A DNA stretch of 64,000 nt from Sphingobium sp. TKS (GTDB taxonomy: Bacteria > Pseudomonadota > Alphaproteobacteria > Sphingomonadales > Sphingomonadaceae), in the NCBI RefSeq assembly GCF_001563265.1, contig NZ_CP005083.1:65001-129000 (forward strand), read 5' to 3'. The notes below the pieces were generated by a model, which did not search any database, was not told the DNA's origin, and saw nothing but the letters and a program-made list of their open reading frames with translations. Made by a program: the position numbers and the translations under genes. Shown here in pieces: positions 41,776 to 51,340 of this stretch (the stretch's first letter is position 1; each line of letters starts with the position of its first letter).

Positions 41776-42906
41776 TCAGTAGGCGCGCGGGCGGTCGCCT
41801 TCGAGCCAATGGGTGCAGCGCAGCGCCTCGCCATTCTCCTGCGGGGTGAGCGCCGCGATCGTCTGCCAGCCTTCCGCCCGCAATTGGGCGGCGCGAGCGG
41901 GATCATGGTGCAACGGCAGGAACAGGCGCTTGGGAGCCTCCCCGCCGAAGCCCGCGTCGATCAGCGGCTCGGGATAGAGCGAGAAGCCCATGGCCGGTTC
42001 CTCCGAGCCGTCGGCGCGGGTGATGGCATAGCTGCCGCCCCGGCCGATCTCTCCGGTGAAGCCTTCCGCGAAGATCGAGAAGCCGAACCAGTTCTGATAT
42101 TCGAAGCCATGGCGCTCGGTCGGGTCGAGCGTCAGGGTGACGTCCCAGCCGATCGGCTTGGCGATGGCGCGCAGGCCCGCGATACGACTGTCGATGGCGC
42201 CGCCGAGTTGGGCGTTGAACGTTTCGAGCCGCTCCATCGCGGCGTGGAAGGGACCGGTCGCCTCGATCAGCGGGAAATAGGCGGCGGCGGCCGGGCTGAT
42301 CGCCACGAGCGCGCCGGCATCCTTGGCGTCGAGTTCGGCGCGGACGGCCTCGATCTCTTCCGGCGCCAAAGGCAGCGGGCCAGCAGCGAGGGCGTCGATC
42401 AGGTCGGGCAGGGTGAAATCGATGGTGATGCCGGTGACGCTGGCCGCCTGCAGCGATTCGATGGCGACATTGACGATTTCCACGGCCGCGGCGACGCTGT
42501 CGCTGCCGATCAGTTCGGCGCCGACCTGGAGCCGTTCGCGTTCGGGGCGGAGCTGATTCGCGCGCAGGCGGATGACCGGACCGGCATAGGACAGGCGCAG
42601 CGGGCGCGGGGCACTCGCCAAACGGGTGGCGGCGATGCGGCCGACCTGCGCGGTCATGTCGGGGCGGAGCGCCAGGCTGCGCTGGGAAACGGGATCGATG
42701 GCACGGACCAGATCCTCCGCCCGCATCGATTTCAGACGGCTGACCAGCGTATCCTCAAACTCCGCGAGCGGTGGCATGACCCGTTCATAGCCATGAGCGG
42801 CGACGGTATCGAGCACGCGGCGGACAAGGCGCGCGGACGCCTCCGCCTCTGGCGGCAGGCGGTCGGAGAGCCCTTCGGGAAGGAGGCCGGGCGGGATCGT
42901 AGTCAT
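41776..42906 (-). CDS. hisZ: ATP phosphoribosyltransferase regulatory subunit HisZ
   Basis: This 376-residue class II aminoacyl-tRNA-synthetase-like protein is the regulatory partner of a short-form HisG. Motif 2-like LALRPDMTAQVGRIAATRL, VIRLRANQLRPERERLQVGAELIG and motif 3-like GRGGSYA are visible. The anticodon-binding domain of HisRS is absent and the C-terminus is short, as expected for HisZ. It is upstream of purA with a 130-bp gap. Confidence 0.9.
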   Translation of the reverse strand: MTTIPPGLLPEGLSDRLPPEAEASARLVRRVLDTVAAHGYERVMPPLAEFEDTLVSRLKSMRAEDLVRAIDPVSQRSLALRPDMTAQVGRIAATRLASAPRPLRLSYAGPVIRLRANQLRPERERLQVGAELIGSDSVAAAVEIVNVAIESLQAASVTGITIDFTLPDLIDALAAGPLPLAPEEIEAVRAELDAKDAGALVAISPAAAAYFPLIEATGPFHAAMERLETFNAQLGGAIDSRIAGLRAIAKPIGWDVTLTLDPTERHGFEYQNWFGFSIFAEGFTGEIGRGGSYAITRADGSEEPAMGFSLYPEPLIDAGFGGEAPKRLFLPLHHDPARAAQLRAEGWQTIAALTPQENGEALRCTHWLEGDRPRAY

Positions 42907-42971
42907 GGGCTGGCCCTTTAGCGGATTATACGCAATAGGCCAGCCCGAACCATCTTCAAGCCCTGACCCAA

Positions 42972-44552
42972 TTAGGCGAAGCGCAACAGCTTCACCGTCT
43001 TGACGCCCGCCAGCTTGCAGATGCCGGCAAGAACGGTTTCGGTCACGGCGCCGTCGACCGACAGCAGCAACACGGCTTCGCCGCCCTGATTGCGGCGGCC
43101 GAGGTGGAAGGTGCCGATATTGACGTTCGCCTCGCCCAGCGTAGAACCCAGGCGGCCGATGAAGCCCGGCGCGTCCTGATTGACGATGTAGAGCATGTCA
43201 CCGGCGAGGTCGGCTTCGACCTTGATGCCGAACAGCTCGACCAGGCGCGGCTGCGAATGGCCGAAGAGGGTGCCTGCAACCGATTTGTCGCCGCTTTCTG
43301 TCTTCACCGTGACGCGAACGAGGGTCTGATAGTCACCCTCGCGGTCATGGCGCACTTCGCGCACGTCAAGGCCGCGCTCCTTTGCCAGGAAGGGCGCGTT
43401 GACCATGTTCACCGTGTCGGAATAGACGCGCATCAGACCGGCCAGCACCGCAGCGGTGATCGGCTTCTGGTTGAGTTCGGCTGCATGGCCCTCGACCTCG
43501 ACCGCGACGCTCTGGATGCGGTCGCCCTCAAGCTGGCCGACAAGGCTGCCCAGTTCTTCCGCCAGCGCCATATAGGGCTTGAGCTTCGGGGCTTCCTCAG
43601 CGGACAGGCTCGGCACGTTCAGCGCATTGGTGATGCCGCCGTCGAGCAGATAGTCGCTCAGCTGCTCGGCCACCTGAAGCGCGACATTGACCTGCGCCTC
43701 GTCGGTCGATGCGCCCAGATGCGGGGTGCAGATGAAGCCGGGCGTGCCGAACAGCGGCGATTCCTTCGCCGGTTCCTGCACGAACACGTCGAGCGCGGCG
43801 CCCGCCACATGGCCCGCATCCATCGCTTCCTTGAGCGCGGCTTCGTCGATCAGGCCGCCACGGGCGCAGTTGACGATGCGCACGCCCTTCTTGGTCTTGG
43901 CGAGGTTTTCCTTGCTCAGGATGTTGCGGGTCTGGTCGGTCAGCGGCGTGTGCAGCGTGATGAAGTCGGCCTTCGCCAGCAGCGTGTCGAGATCGGCCTT
44001 TTCCACGCCCATTTCCACGGCGCGTTCCGGGGTCAGGAAGGGGTCGAAGGCGACGACCTTCATCTTGAGGCCGAGGGCACGGCTGGCGACGATCGAGCCG
44101 ATATTGCCCGCGCCGATCAGGCCCAGCGTCTTGCCGGTGACTTCCACGCCCATGAAGCCGTTCTTCGGCCAGAGACCTTGTTGAGTCTGGGCGTTGGCCT
44201 CCGGCAGCTGGCGGGCCAGCGCGAACATCAGCGCAATGGCATGTTCGGCGGTGGTGATCGAGTTGCCGAACGGGGTGTTCATGACGATCACGCCCTTGGA
44301 CGAGGCGGCTGGGATATCGACATTGTCGACGCCGATGCCGGCGCGGCCGATGACCTTCAGGTTGGTCGCGTGGTCGAGAATGTCTTTGGTGACCTTGGTC
44401 GAGCTGCGGATGGCGAGGCCGTCATAGTCGCCAATGATCGCCTTCAGCTCTTCGGGCGTCTTGCCGGTGATTTCGTCGACTTCCACGCCGCGTTCACGGA
44501 AGATCGCGGCGGCGCGGGGGTCCATTTTATCGCTGATGAGTACCTTGGGCAT
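42972..44552 (-). CDS. serA: D-3-phosphoglycerate dehydrogenase
   Basis: This 526-residue long-form SerA has an N-terminal substrate/NAD domain with GKTLGLIGAGNIGSIVASRAL and RIVNCARGGLIDEAAL (catalytic Arg), then PHLGASTDEAQVNVA (His). An intervening ASB domain and a C-terminal ACT domain follow (about residues 455-526). It commits 3-phosphoglycerate to serine. It lies downstream of serC on the same strand, with a REP-like palindrome in the 139-bp gap. Confidence 0.96.
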   Translation of the reverse strand: MPKVLISDKMDPRAAAIFRERGVEVDEITGKTPEELKAIIGDYDGLAIRSSTKVTKDILDHATNLKVIGRAGIGVDNVDIPAASSKGVIVMNTPFGNSITTAEHAIALMFALARQLPEANAQTQQGLWPKNGFMGVEVTGKTLGLIGAGNIGSIVASRALGLKMKVVAFDPFLTPERAVEMGVEKADLDTLLAKADFITLHTPLTDQTRNILSKENLAKTKKGVRIVNCARGGLIDEAALKEAMDAGHVAGAALDVFVQEPAKESPLFGTPGFICTPHLGASTDEAQVNVALQVAEQLSDYLLDGGITNALNVPSLSAEEAPKLKPYMALAEELGSLVGQLEGDRIQSVAVEVEGHAAELNQKPITAAVLAGLMRVYSDTVNMVNAPFLAKERGLDVREVRHDREGDYQTLVRVTVKTESGDKSVAGTLFGHSQPRLVELFGIKVEADLAGDMLYIVNQDAPGFIGRLGSTLGEANVNIGTFHLGRRNQGGEAVLLLSVDGAVTETVLAGICKLAGVKTVKLLRFA

Positions 44553-44580
44553 GGAAATGCTCCTTCGTTCCTATGAACCC

Positions 44581-44669
44581 GTCACCCCCGCGAAGGCGGG
44601 GGTCCATCTCCCATCAGTTGCATCAAGCGGGACGGTTGGGAGATGGATTCCCGCCTGCGCGGGAATGAC
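44581..44669. repeat. Composite REP-like palindrome between serC and serA
   Basis: This 89-bp element has outer gtca/tgac ends, an inner hairpin cccccgcgaaggcggggg near the left end and ttcccgcctgcgcgggaa near the right end. The arms tccatctccca / tgggagatgga (11 bp, perfect) enclose a loop. Two REP-type units face each other, as in BIME elements. It lies between two cotranscribed genes and could modulate serA expression or mRNA stability. Confidence 0.75.
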
Positions 44670-44691
44670 GGTAGTATTTGGGGTGAAGTTG

Positions 44692-45852
44692 TTAAGCAGC
44701 CTTGGCCGTCGCATAGGCCCAGTCGAGCCACGGACCGAGCGCCTCGATATCGGCAGTCTCGACCGTGGCGCCGCACCAGATGCGCAGGCCCGCCGGAGCG
44801 TCGCGATAACCCGCGACGTCATAAGCGGCGCCTTCCTTCTCCAAGAGTCCTGCGAAGGTCTTGATGAAGGCCTCGTCCGCACCCTCGACGGTCAGGCAGA
44901 CGCTGGTGGTCGAACGCGACGCTTCGTCGGCGGCGAGATGGCCGAGCCAATCGCGTTCCTCTACGATCTTGTTCAGCGCCGCCGCATTGGCGTTGCTGCG
45001 CGCGATCAGGCCCGCGGAACCGCCCAGCGACTTGCCCCATTCCAGCGCGAAGATCGCATCTTCGACCGCCAGCATCGAGGGGGTGTTGATCGTCTCGCCC
45101 TTGAACACGCCCTCGGCCAGCTTGCCCTTCGAGACAAGGCGGAAGACCTTCGGCAGCGGCCAGGCGGGGGTGTAGTTTTCCAGACGCTCGACCGCGCGGG
45201 GACCGAGGATAAGCACGCCATGGCCGCCCTCGCCGCCCAGCACCTTCTGCCAGGAGAAGGTGGCGACGTCGATCTTGGCCCAGTCGATGTCATAGGCGAA
45301 CACCGCGCTGGTGGCGTCCGCGAAGGCCAGTCCCTCGCGGTCGGCGGGAATCCAGTCGGCGTTCGGCACGCGCACGCCCGAAGTGGTGCCGTTCCAGGTG
45401 AACAGCACGTCGTTTGAGAAATCGACCTGCGTCAGATCGGGCAACTGGCCGTAATCGGCGCGGATGATCGTCGGATCGAGCTTGAGCTGCTTGGCGGCGT
45501 CCGTCACCCAGCCCTCGCCAAAGCTTTCCCAGGCCAGCGTCGTCACCGGGCGGGCGCCCAGCATGGTCCACATCGCCATTTCAAAGGCGCCGGTGTCGGA
45601 GCCGGGGACGATGCCGATGCGATGGGTTTGGGGCAGGTTCAGCAGCTCGCGCATCAGGTCGATGCAGTAAGCGAGGCGGGTCTTGCCGATCTTGGCGCGG
45701 TGCGAGCGGCCGAGGGAGTCAGCGCTCAGCTTGTCGGCGCTCCAGCCCGGAGGCTTGGCGCAGGGACCGGAAGAGAAATAGGGGCGAGCCGGCTTGGTTG
45801 CGGGTTTGGCGGCAGGCGCAATGGTGGCGTCTGCAGCAATCATATCAGTCAT
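44692..45852 (-). CDS. serC: Phosphoserine aminotransferase
   Basis: This 386-residue PLP enzyme is the second step of serine synthesis. KPARPYFSSGPCAKPPGW at the N-terminus, ATFSWQKVLGGEGGHGVL (PLP lysine) and IPADREGLAFADATSAVFA identify the alphaproteobacterial SerC type. A structured RNA leader of the serC motif class lies directly upstream, and serA follows. Confidence 0.95.
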   Translation of the reverse strand: MTDMIAADATIAPAAKPATKPARPYFSSGPCAKPPGWSADKLSADSLGRSHRAKIGKTRLAYCIDLMRELLNLPQTHRIGIVPGSDTGAFEMAMWTMLGARPVTTLAWESFGEGWVTDAAKQLKLDPTIIRADYGQLPDLTQVDFSNDVLFTWNGTTSGVRVPNADWIPADREGLAFADATSAVFAYDIDWAKIDVATFSWQKVLGGEGGHGVLILGPRAVERLENYTPAWPLPKVFRLVSKGKLAEGVFKGETINTPSMLAVEDAIFALEWGKSLGGSAGLIARSNANAAALNKIVEERDWLGHLAADEASRSTTSVCLTVEGADEAFIKTFAGLLEKEGAAYDVAGYRDAPAGLRIWCGATVETADIEALGPWLDWAYATAKAA

Positions 45853-45925
45853 GTACGCTTCTCCTTGCAGAGAGCTCGCGCGGCGTTGGGACCGCGTGGC
45901 CCGCTGGCCGCCCTAAAGTCTCCGG
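45853..45925 (-). promoter_or_regulatory. serC-motif RNA leader
   Basis: On the serC strand the 5' leader folds into a hairpin with gcggc/gccgc outer stem (45907-45911 with 45880-45884), gggcc/ggtcc inner stem and a cagc/caac internal loop. A second short stem pairs tctct with aggaga, covering the ribosome site 8-14 bases before the ATG. This matches the architecture of the alphaproteobacterial serC motif (Rfam serC, Corbino and colleagues 2005). The ligand or sensing mechanism is not known. Confidence 0.65.
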
Positions 45926-46012
45926 CCAAAGAGTCAAGTTGAATGTCTGCACGCGATGAACCGAGTCGGCCGTTAACCCTTGAGCCAGCCGGACGTGGTA
46001 AATGCTTGAGCC

Positions 46013-46708
46013 ATGTTCGAGCGGGTTAGGGGGAAAGCGGTCCTTCGCGGCATGGGCTTTGCAGGCCTGGCGACGGTTGCGCTGACGCTGGCAAGCTGTG
46101 GCGGCGACCTGGTGCCGCGCGGGCGTGTCGAGCGCCCGTCCAAGCCGGTCAGGACCGCCCGCCCGGCCGCGCCGCCGACGATGGAGTTGCGCCAGTGCAT
46201 GGCGAAGCTGAACTCGCAATCGATCCTGTTCACGCCGCTGCCCGACCAGAATTTCGGCGGCGGATGCAACGCGATGGGTAGCGTCAAGCTGATCGACATC
46301 GGCGTGCCGGCGACCAATTTGGGGGCAATGACCTGTGGCCTCGCCGCCAATTTCGCGGCCTGGGCGCGTTTCGGCGTGCAACCCGCCGCACGACTGATCC
46401 TGGGGGCGGAGGTCGAGCGGATCGAGACCTTCGGCACCTATAATTGCCGGCCGATCGCGGGCAGCGGGAAGCTTTCCGAACATGCGCACAGCAATGCGGT
46501 CGACGTGTCGGGCTTCCTGCTGAGCGATGGACGGCATATCACCATCCAGAATGACTGGAACGGCGACAAGCGCGTCCGCCAGTTTCTGGAGATCATCCAT
46601 GCCAGCGCCTGCAAGCGGTTCCGCACGGTGCTGAGTCCCGATTATAACGCGGCCCATCACGATCATTTTCATTTCGACATGGGCGGCCGCGGCGGCTTTT
46701 GCCGTTGA
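46013..46708 (+). CDS. Extensin-like protein, putative lipoprotein
   Basis: This 231-residue exported protein has an N-terminal hydrophobic segment ending LTLASCGGD (lipobox Cys near residue 29) and a short Pro/Arg-rich linker. The extensin-like C domain follows with KLSEHAHSNAVDVSGFLL and SPDYNAAHHDHFHFDMGG. The His/Asp pattern resembles LAS-type (M15/VanY-like) peptidases, so peptidoglycan peptidase activity is a reasonable inference. A ttaaccc motif lies near 45975. Confidence 0.87.
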   Translation: MFERVRGKAVLRGMGFAGLATVALTLASCGGDLVPRGRVERPSKPVRTARPAAPPTMELRQCMAKLNSQSILFTPLPDQNFGGGCNAMGSVKLIDIGVPATNLGAMTCGLAANFAAWARFGVQPAARLILGAEVERIETFGTYNCRPIAGSGKLSEHAHSNAVDVSGFLLSDGRHITIQNDWNGDKRVRQFLEIIHASACKRFRTVLSPDYNAAHHDHFHFDMGGRGGFCR

Positions 46709-46783
46709 GCGTGAACAGGAAAGCGGCGGCTTTTGCCGATAAGCACCTTGGCTTTGTCGCCTTGGCCGCTTACCTTGACGGAA

Positions 46784-47659
46784 ATGACCAGAAAAGAAAT
46801 CGAAGAACGCAAATTCCGCCCCGCCCGTCAGGAAGCCGCCGACGCCCGCAAGGGGGTGGAAACACCGCAAACCAGCAGCACCGCCTATCGCTTGGCCTTT
46901 CAGGATACCGAATTCCTGTTGCGGGAGGATTTGCGGCCGGTGCGGTTCCAGCTCGAATTGCTCAAGCCGCAATTGCTGATGGACGAGGCGAAGATCGAAT
47001 CGACTTTCGTCTTCTACGGCTCGGCCCGCATTCCCGAACCCGATCAGGTGCAGGCGCGGATCGATGCCGCCATCACGCCGGAACAGAAGCGCATTGCCGA
47101 AAATCTGGGCAGGAAGGCGCGCTATTATGATGAAGCGCGCAAGCTGGCGCAGATTGCGGCGCAATATCCGGTGAATGAGGCGGGATGCCGCCATTTTGTG
47201 GTTTGCTCGGGCGGTGGCCCTTCGATCATGGAAGCGGCCAATCGCGGCGCGGCCGATGTCGGCCAGACCACCATCGGCATGAATATCGTGCTGCCGCATG
47301 AGCAGGCACCCAACCGTTTCGTGACGCCGGAACTCAGCTTCCAGTTCCACTATTTCGCGCTGCGCAAGATGCATTTCCTATTGCGCGCGCGGGCGCTGGC
47401 GGTGTTTCCGGGCGGCTTCGGCACGTTCGACGAGATGTTCGAACTGCTGACCCTGATCCAGACCGGCAAGATGAAGCCGATCCCGGTGCTGCTGTTCGGC
47501 AAGGATTTCTGGTCGCGGGTGGTGGATTTCGAGGCGCTGGCGGACGAAGGGGTGATCTCGCCGTCCGACCTCAACCTGCTGACCTGGGTGGAGACAGCAG
47601 AGGATGCCTGGGAGGCGGTGCAGACCTTCTATCAGGACAGCGAAACGCCGGGTTGCTGA
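46784..47659 (+). CDS. LOG-family (TIGR00730) putative phosphoribohydrolase
   Basis: This 291-residue protein has the lysine-decarboxylase-like LOG motifs CSGGGPSIMEAANRGAADVG and FPGGFGTFDEMFELLTL (PGG-x-GT-x-x-E). Such enzymes release cytokinin-like bases or hydrolyse nucleotide 5'-monophosphates. It has a longer N-terminus of about 90 residues than typical LOG proteins. The start is set at ATG 46784 because homology begins there. Confidence 0.88.
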   Translation: MTRKEIEERKFRPARQEAADARKGVETPQTSSTAYRLAFQDTEFLLREDLRPVRFQLELLKPQLLMDEAKIESTFVFYGSARIPEPDQVQARIDAAITPEQKRIAENLGRKARYYDEARKLAQIAAQYPVNEAGCRHFVVCSGGGPSIMEAANRGAADVGQTTIGMNIVLPHEQAPNRFVTPELSFQFHYFALRKMHFLLRARALAVFPGGFGTFDEMFELLTLIQTGKMKPIPVLLFGKDFWSRVVDFEALADEGVISPSDLNLLTWVETAEDAWEAVQTFYQDSETPGC

Positions 47660-47735
47660 AACTTATCCTCGCCGCATCGGGGAGCGGCTTCAAGCAATCC
47701 TTGCCCTCCCCGTCGCACAGGACTAGGGCGCGGCC

Positions 47736-48407
47736 ATGCGCGCCGATCTCGCCCATGTCGACACCTGGATCTTCGATCTGGACAATACGCTCTACCCGGC
47801 GAAGGCGGACCTGTTCGCGCTGATCGACGTGAAGATGGGCGAGTTCATCCAGGGTCTGCTCGGCTGCGATCCGGTCATCGCGAAACAGACGCAGAAACGC
47901 TATTTCCTGGAGCATGGCACGACCCTTTCCGGCCTGATGCACCATCACGGCATCGAGCCGCGCGAATTTCTCGACTATGTGCATGACATTTCGATGGACC
48001 GGCTGGAGGTCGACGAGGCGCTCAACGCCCATATCGCCGCGCTGCCGGGGCGGCGGCTGATCTTCACCAATGGCGACGCCGCCTATGCCACGCGGGTGCT
48101 GGACAAGCTGGGCCTGACCGGCGCGTTCGAACTGATCCACGACATCCACGCCTGCCAATATGTGCCCAAGCCCGACCCGTCAGGCTATGCGGAGCTGTGC
48201 CGCGTGCACAAGGTCGATGCCGCCCGCGCCGCCTTTTTCGAGGATATGGCGCGCAACCTCAAGCCCGCCAAGGCGATCGGCATGACCACCATCTGGGTCA
48301 ATAACGGCTCGGAAGCGGGCGACCATGGCCATCATCCCGATTTCATCGATTTCGAAACCGACCATCTGACGCCGTTTCTGGCGGATATTTTTGGGGAACA
48401 ACCATGA
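47736..48407 (+). CDS. Pyrimidine 5'-nucleotidase (HAD superfamily)
   Basis: This 223-residue protein has HAD motif [18 protein letters not shown], motif [13 protein letters not shown] and motif [13 protein letters not shown]. This matches the TIGR01993 Pyr-5-nucleotidase subgroup, which dephosphorylates UMP/CMP. The stop codon overlaps the dapD start (ATGA), so the two are coupled. Confidence 0.9.
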   Translation: MRADLAHVDTWIFDLDNTLYPAKADLFALIDVKMGEFIQGLLGCDPVIAKQTQKRYFLEHGTTLSGLMHHHGIEPREFLDYVHDISMDRLEVDEALNAHIAALPGRRLIFTNGDAAYATRVLDKLGLTGAFELIHDIHACQYVPKPDPSGYAELCRVHKVDAARAAFFEDMARNLKPAKAIGMTTIWVNNGSEAGDHGHHPDFIDFETDHLTPFLADIFGEQP

Positions 48408-49243
48408 GCAACGAACTGATCGCGACCATCGACGCCGCCTGGGAGGACCGGGCCAATGTGAACCTGTCGACGCAGGGGGCCGTGCGCCAGGCGGTCGACA
48501 AGGCGCTGGCGATGCTGGACAGCGGCGAGGCGCGGGTGGCCGAACCGACCGCGGAGGGCTGGCAGGTCAACCAGTGGCTGAAGAAGGCGGTGCTGCTCTC
48601 CTTCCGACTCAACGACAATGCGATGATCGACAATGGTCCGGGCGCCGGCCATTGGTGGGACAAGGTGCCCAGCAAGTTCGCCGGCTGGGACGAAGCGGCC
48701 TTCCGCGCCGCCGGGTTCCGCGCCGTGCCCGGCAGCTTCGCCCGCGCGGGTGCGCATATCGCGAAAAACGTCGTGCTGATGCCGAGCTTCGTCAACATCG
48801 GCGCTTTCGTGGATGAAGGCACGATGGTCGACACCTGGGTGACGGTGGGAAGCTGCGCGCAGATCGGCAAGAACGTTCATCTGTCGGGCGGCGTCGGCAT
48901 CGGCGGCGTGCTGGAGCCGCTCCAGGCCGATCCGGTGATCATCGAGGATGACTGCTTCATCGGCGCCCGCTCCGAAGTCGTGGAGGGCGTGCGCATCGGC
49001 AAGGGTTCGGTGCTGTCGATGGGGGTCTATATCAGCCAGTCGACGAAGATCATCGACCGCACCACCGGCGAAGTCTTCCTGGGTGAAGTGCCGCCCTATT
49101 CGGTGGTCGTGCCCGGCTCGCTGCCCGGCAAGCCGCTGCCCGACGGTACGCCGGGGCCGAGCCTCTATTGCGCGGTGATCGTGAAGCGGGTCGATGCGCA
49201 GACGCGGTCGAAGACCGGGATCAACGAACTGCTGCGGGACTAA
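48404..49243 (+). CDS. dapD: 2,3,4,5-tetrahydropyridine-2,6-dicarboxylate N-succinyltransferase
   Basis: This 279-residue trimeric acyltransferase belongs to the succinylase branch of lysine/diaminopimelate synthesis. The N-terminal helical domain has [20 protein letters not shown]. The left-handed beta-helix has [39 protein letters not shown] and [19 protein letters not shown] terminator follows. Confidence 0.95.
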   Translation: MSNELIATIDAAWEDRANVNLSTQGAVRQAVDKALAMLDSGEARVAEPTAEGWQVNQWLKKAVLLSFRLNDNAMIDNGPGAGHWWDKVPSKFAGWDEAAFRAAGFRAVPGSFARAGAHIAKNVVLMPSFVNIGAFVDEGTMVDTWVTVGSCAQIGKNVHLSGGVGIGGVLEPLQADPVIIEDDCFIGARSEVVEGVRIGKGSVLSMGVYISQSTKIIDRTTGEVFLGEVPPYSVVVPGSLPGKPLPDGTPGPSLYCAVIVKRVDAQTRSKTGINELLRD

Positions 49244-49250
49244 GTGCGAT

Positions 49251-49274
49251 GTGCTCCTGCTTTCGCAGGAGCAC
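49251..49274 (+). terminator. Intrinsic terminator after dapD
   Basis: Perfect 10-bp arms gtgctcctgc / gcaggagcac flank a tttc loop and are followed by attgttctgt. It lies eight bases after the dapD stop codon. Confidence 0.85.
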
Positions 49275-49323
49275 ATTGTTCTGTGACTGGATAGAGGCGG
49301 CAGGAAGCCCTACATAGGCTCCT

Positions 49324-51192
49324 ATGCCGCCATCCACGCCTGACAATTCGCCTCTTCCGCCCGTCTGGGCGACGATGCGGCGCTTCTTTCCCTATCTCTG
49401 GCCCGCCGACGCTCCAGCGCTGCGGCGACGGGTCGCAATTGCCATGGCTCTTGTGCTGGTGGCGAAGATCGTCAGCCTGGCCATGCCCTTCGCCTATAAG
49501 GGCGCCATCGACCGCATGGCGCCGGGGATGGAGTCCGGCGCAAGCCTCGCCATCGCGCTGGTCGTCGCCTATGCGGGCGCGCGTTTCGGCAGCGTGCTGT
49601 TCGACAATCTGCGCAACGCCATTTTCGAACGCGTTGGGCAGGAAGCCGGGCGGCGGCTGGCCGATGACGTGTTCGTCCATCTGCACCGGCTGTCGTTGCG
49701 CTTCCATCTCGACCGGCGCACCGGCGCCGTCACCAAGATCGTCGAGCGCGGCACGAAGAGCATCGACACGATGCTCTATTTCCTGCTGTTCAACATCGCG
49801 CCGACGGTGCTGGAACTGGCGGCGGTCTGCGTCATCTTCTTCGTGAAATTCGGTCCCGGACTGGTCGCGGCGACATTGGTGATGGTGGCGCTCTATATCT
49901 GGTTCACCCGCGCGATCACCGAATGGCGCAACCAGCTCCGCCGCGACATGGTGGACATGGACACAAGCGCCGTCGCCCATGCCGTCGACAGCCTGCTCAA
50001 TTTCGAGACGGTCAAATATTTCGGCGCCGAGGACCGCGAGGCGGCCCGCTACAGCAAGGCGATGCGGCGCTATGCCGATGCGGCGGTCAAGTCGGAGAAC
50101 AGCCTCGCCTGGCTCAATATCGGCCAGTCGCTGATCACCAATCTGATGATGGCGGGCGCCATGGGCTATACCGTCTGGGGCTGGAGCCGGGGGCAATTCT
50201 CGACCGGCGATGTGGTGCTGGTGAACACGCTGCTCGCCCAGCTTTTCCGGCCGCTCGACCTGCTGGGCATGGTCTATCGGACGATCCGGCAGGGGTTGAT
50301 CGACATGGAGGCGATGTACAAGCTGATCGATACCGAAACGGAGATCAGCGATGCGCACGGCGCGCCGATGCTGCAAACCCATGCGGGCGAAGTGTGCTTC
50401 GACCATGTGCATTTCAGCTATGATCCGGAGCGCGAGATTTTGCATGGGGTGAGCTTCACCGTACCGGCGGGCAAGACCCTCGCCATTGTCGGGCCTTCGG
50501 GCGCGGGCAAGTCGACCATCGCGCGGCTGCTGTTCCGCTTCTACGACATTCAGGGCGGGCGCATCCTGATCGACGGGCAGGATATAGCCGGGGTGACGCA
50601 GCAATCCCTGCGCGCCGCCATCGGCATCGTGCCGCAGGACATGGTGCTGTTCAACGACACGGTCGGCTATAATATCGGCTATGGGCGCGAGGGCGCGACG
50701 CAGGCGGAGATCGAGGCGGCGGCCAGGGCGGCTTCGATCCACGATTTCATCATGGGGCTGCCGCAAGGCTATGCCACGCGGGTGGGCGAGCGCGGGCTGA
50801 AACTATCCGGCGGCGAGAAGCAGCGGGTGGCGATTGCGCGGACGCTGTTGAAAGACCCGCCGGTGCTGGTGCTGGACGAGGCGACCAGCGCGCTCGACAG
50901 CCGAACAGAAACGGAAATCCAGGACGTGCTGCGCAGCATATCGCGCAAGCGGACGACCTTGATCGTCGCGCATCGGCTGTCCACCGTTGTGGATGCGGAT
51001 GAAATCATCGTGCTGGAGCAGGGCCGGATCGTCGAGCGCGGGCGGCATGGCGATCTCGTGCGGGCCGATGGTCTCTACGCCGCCATGTGGGCGCGACAGG
51101 CGACCGAGCGAGACGATATGCCGGTCGAGCCGGGGATCGAGCCGAAGATCGAAGACCTGTTCGAGGTGGTCGTGCCGGGCGGCAGGGGCTGA
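49324..51192 (+). CDS. Atm1/HMT1-type ABC exporter (fused TMD-NBD)
   Basis: This 622-residue half-transporter has six membrane helices in the first 330 residues. The nucleotide-binding domain has Walker A IVGPSGAGKSTIARLL, signature LSGGEKQRVAIARTLL and Walker B VLVLDEATSALDS. The LHRLSLRFHLDRRTGAVTK and LNFETVKYFGAEDRE stretches match mitochondrial Atm1 and bacterial relatives that export glutathione conjugates or polysulfide/Fe-S precursors. It homodimerises. Confidence 0.92.
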   Translation: MPPSTPDNSPLPPVWATMRRFFPYLWPADAPALRRRVAIAMALVLVAKIVSLAMPFAYKGAIDRMAPGMESGASLAIALVVAYAGARFGSVLFDNLRNAIFERVGQEAGRRLADDVFVHLHRLSLRFHLDRRTGAVTKIVERGTKSIDTMLYFLLFNIAPTVLELAAVCVIFFVKFGPGLVAATLVMVALYIWFTRAITEWRNQLRRDMVDMDTSAVAHAVDSLLNFETVKYFGAEDREAARYSKAMRRYADAAVKSENSLAWLNIGQSLITNLMMAGAMGYTVWGWSRGQFSTGDVVLVNTLLAQLFRPLDLLGMVYRTIRQGLIDMEAMYKLIDTETEISDAHGAPMLQTHAGEVCFDHVHFSYDPEREILHGVSFTVPAGKTLAIVGPSGAGKSTIARLLFRFYDIQGGRILIDGQDIAGVTQQSLRAAIGIVPQDMVLFNDTVGYNIGYGREGATQAEIEAAARAASIHDFIMGLPQGYATRVGERGLKLSGGEKQRVAIARTLLKDPPVLVLDEATSALDSRTETEIQDVLRSISRKRTTLIVAHRLSTVVDADEIIVLEQGRIVERGRHGDLVRADGLYAAMWARQATERDDMPVEPGIEPKIEDLFEVVVPGGRG

Positions 51193-51199
51193 CCTCTCC

Positions 51200-51232
51200 A
51201 AATCCTTCCCACGCTTTGCATAGGGAGGATTT
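51200..51232 (+). terminator. Terminator-like hairpin after the ABC exporter
   Basis: aaatcct-t-ccc pairs with gggaggattt (one bulged base) eight bases after the stop codon and is followed by gatttcggggg. The weak T-run lowers certainty. Confidence 0.6.
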
Positions 51233-51319
51233 GATTTCGGGGGCTCTCTCGCTTATTCTCTCCCTCGCGGACCGGGCCCCTCTGGCGCGCTGATGTTGAA
51301 ACAGCGCGTGATGTCGGAC

Positions 51320-51340
51320 CGCATCGGACATTCCGATGCG
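51320..51340 (+). promoter_or_regulatory. Perfect palindrome in the terC upstream region
   Basis: cgcatcgga-cat-tccgatgcg has nine-base arms without mismatch, 86 bp before the terC ATG. It could be an operator for a dimeric regulator or a leader-RNA hairpin. No yybP-ykoY Mn riboswitch signature was seen around it. Confidence 0.5.

Noticed and set aside
43104..44576. 490-codon rightward open frame opposite serA
   Set aside because: It is a shadow of the SerA coding strand with no recognisable domain.
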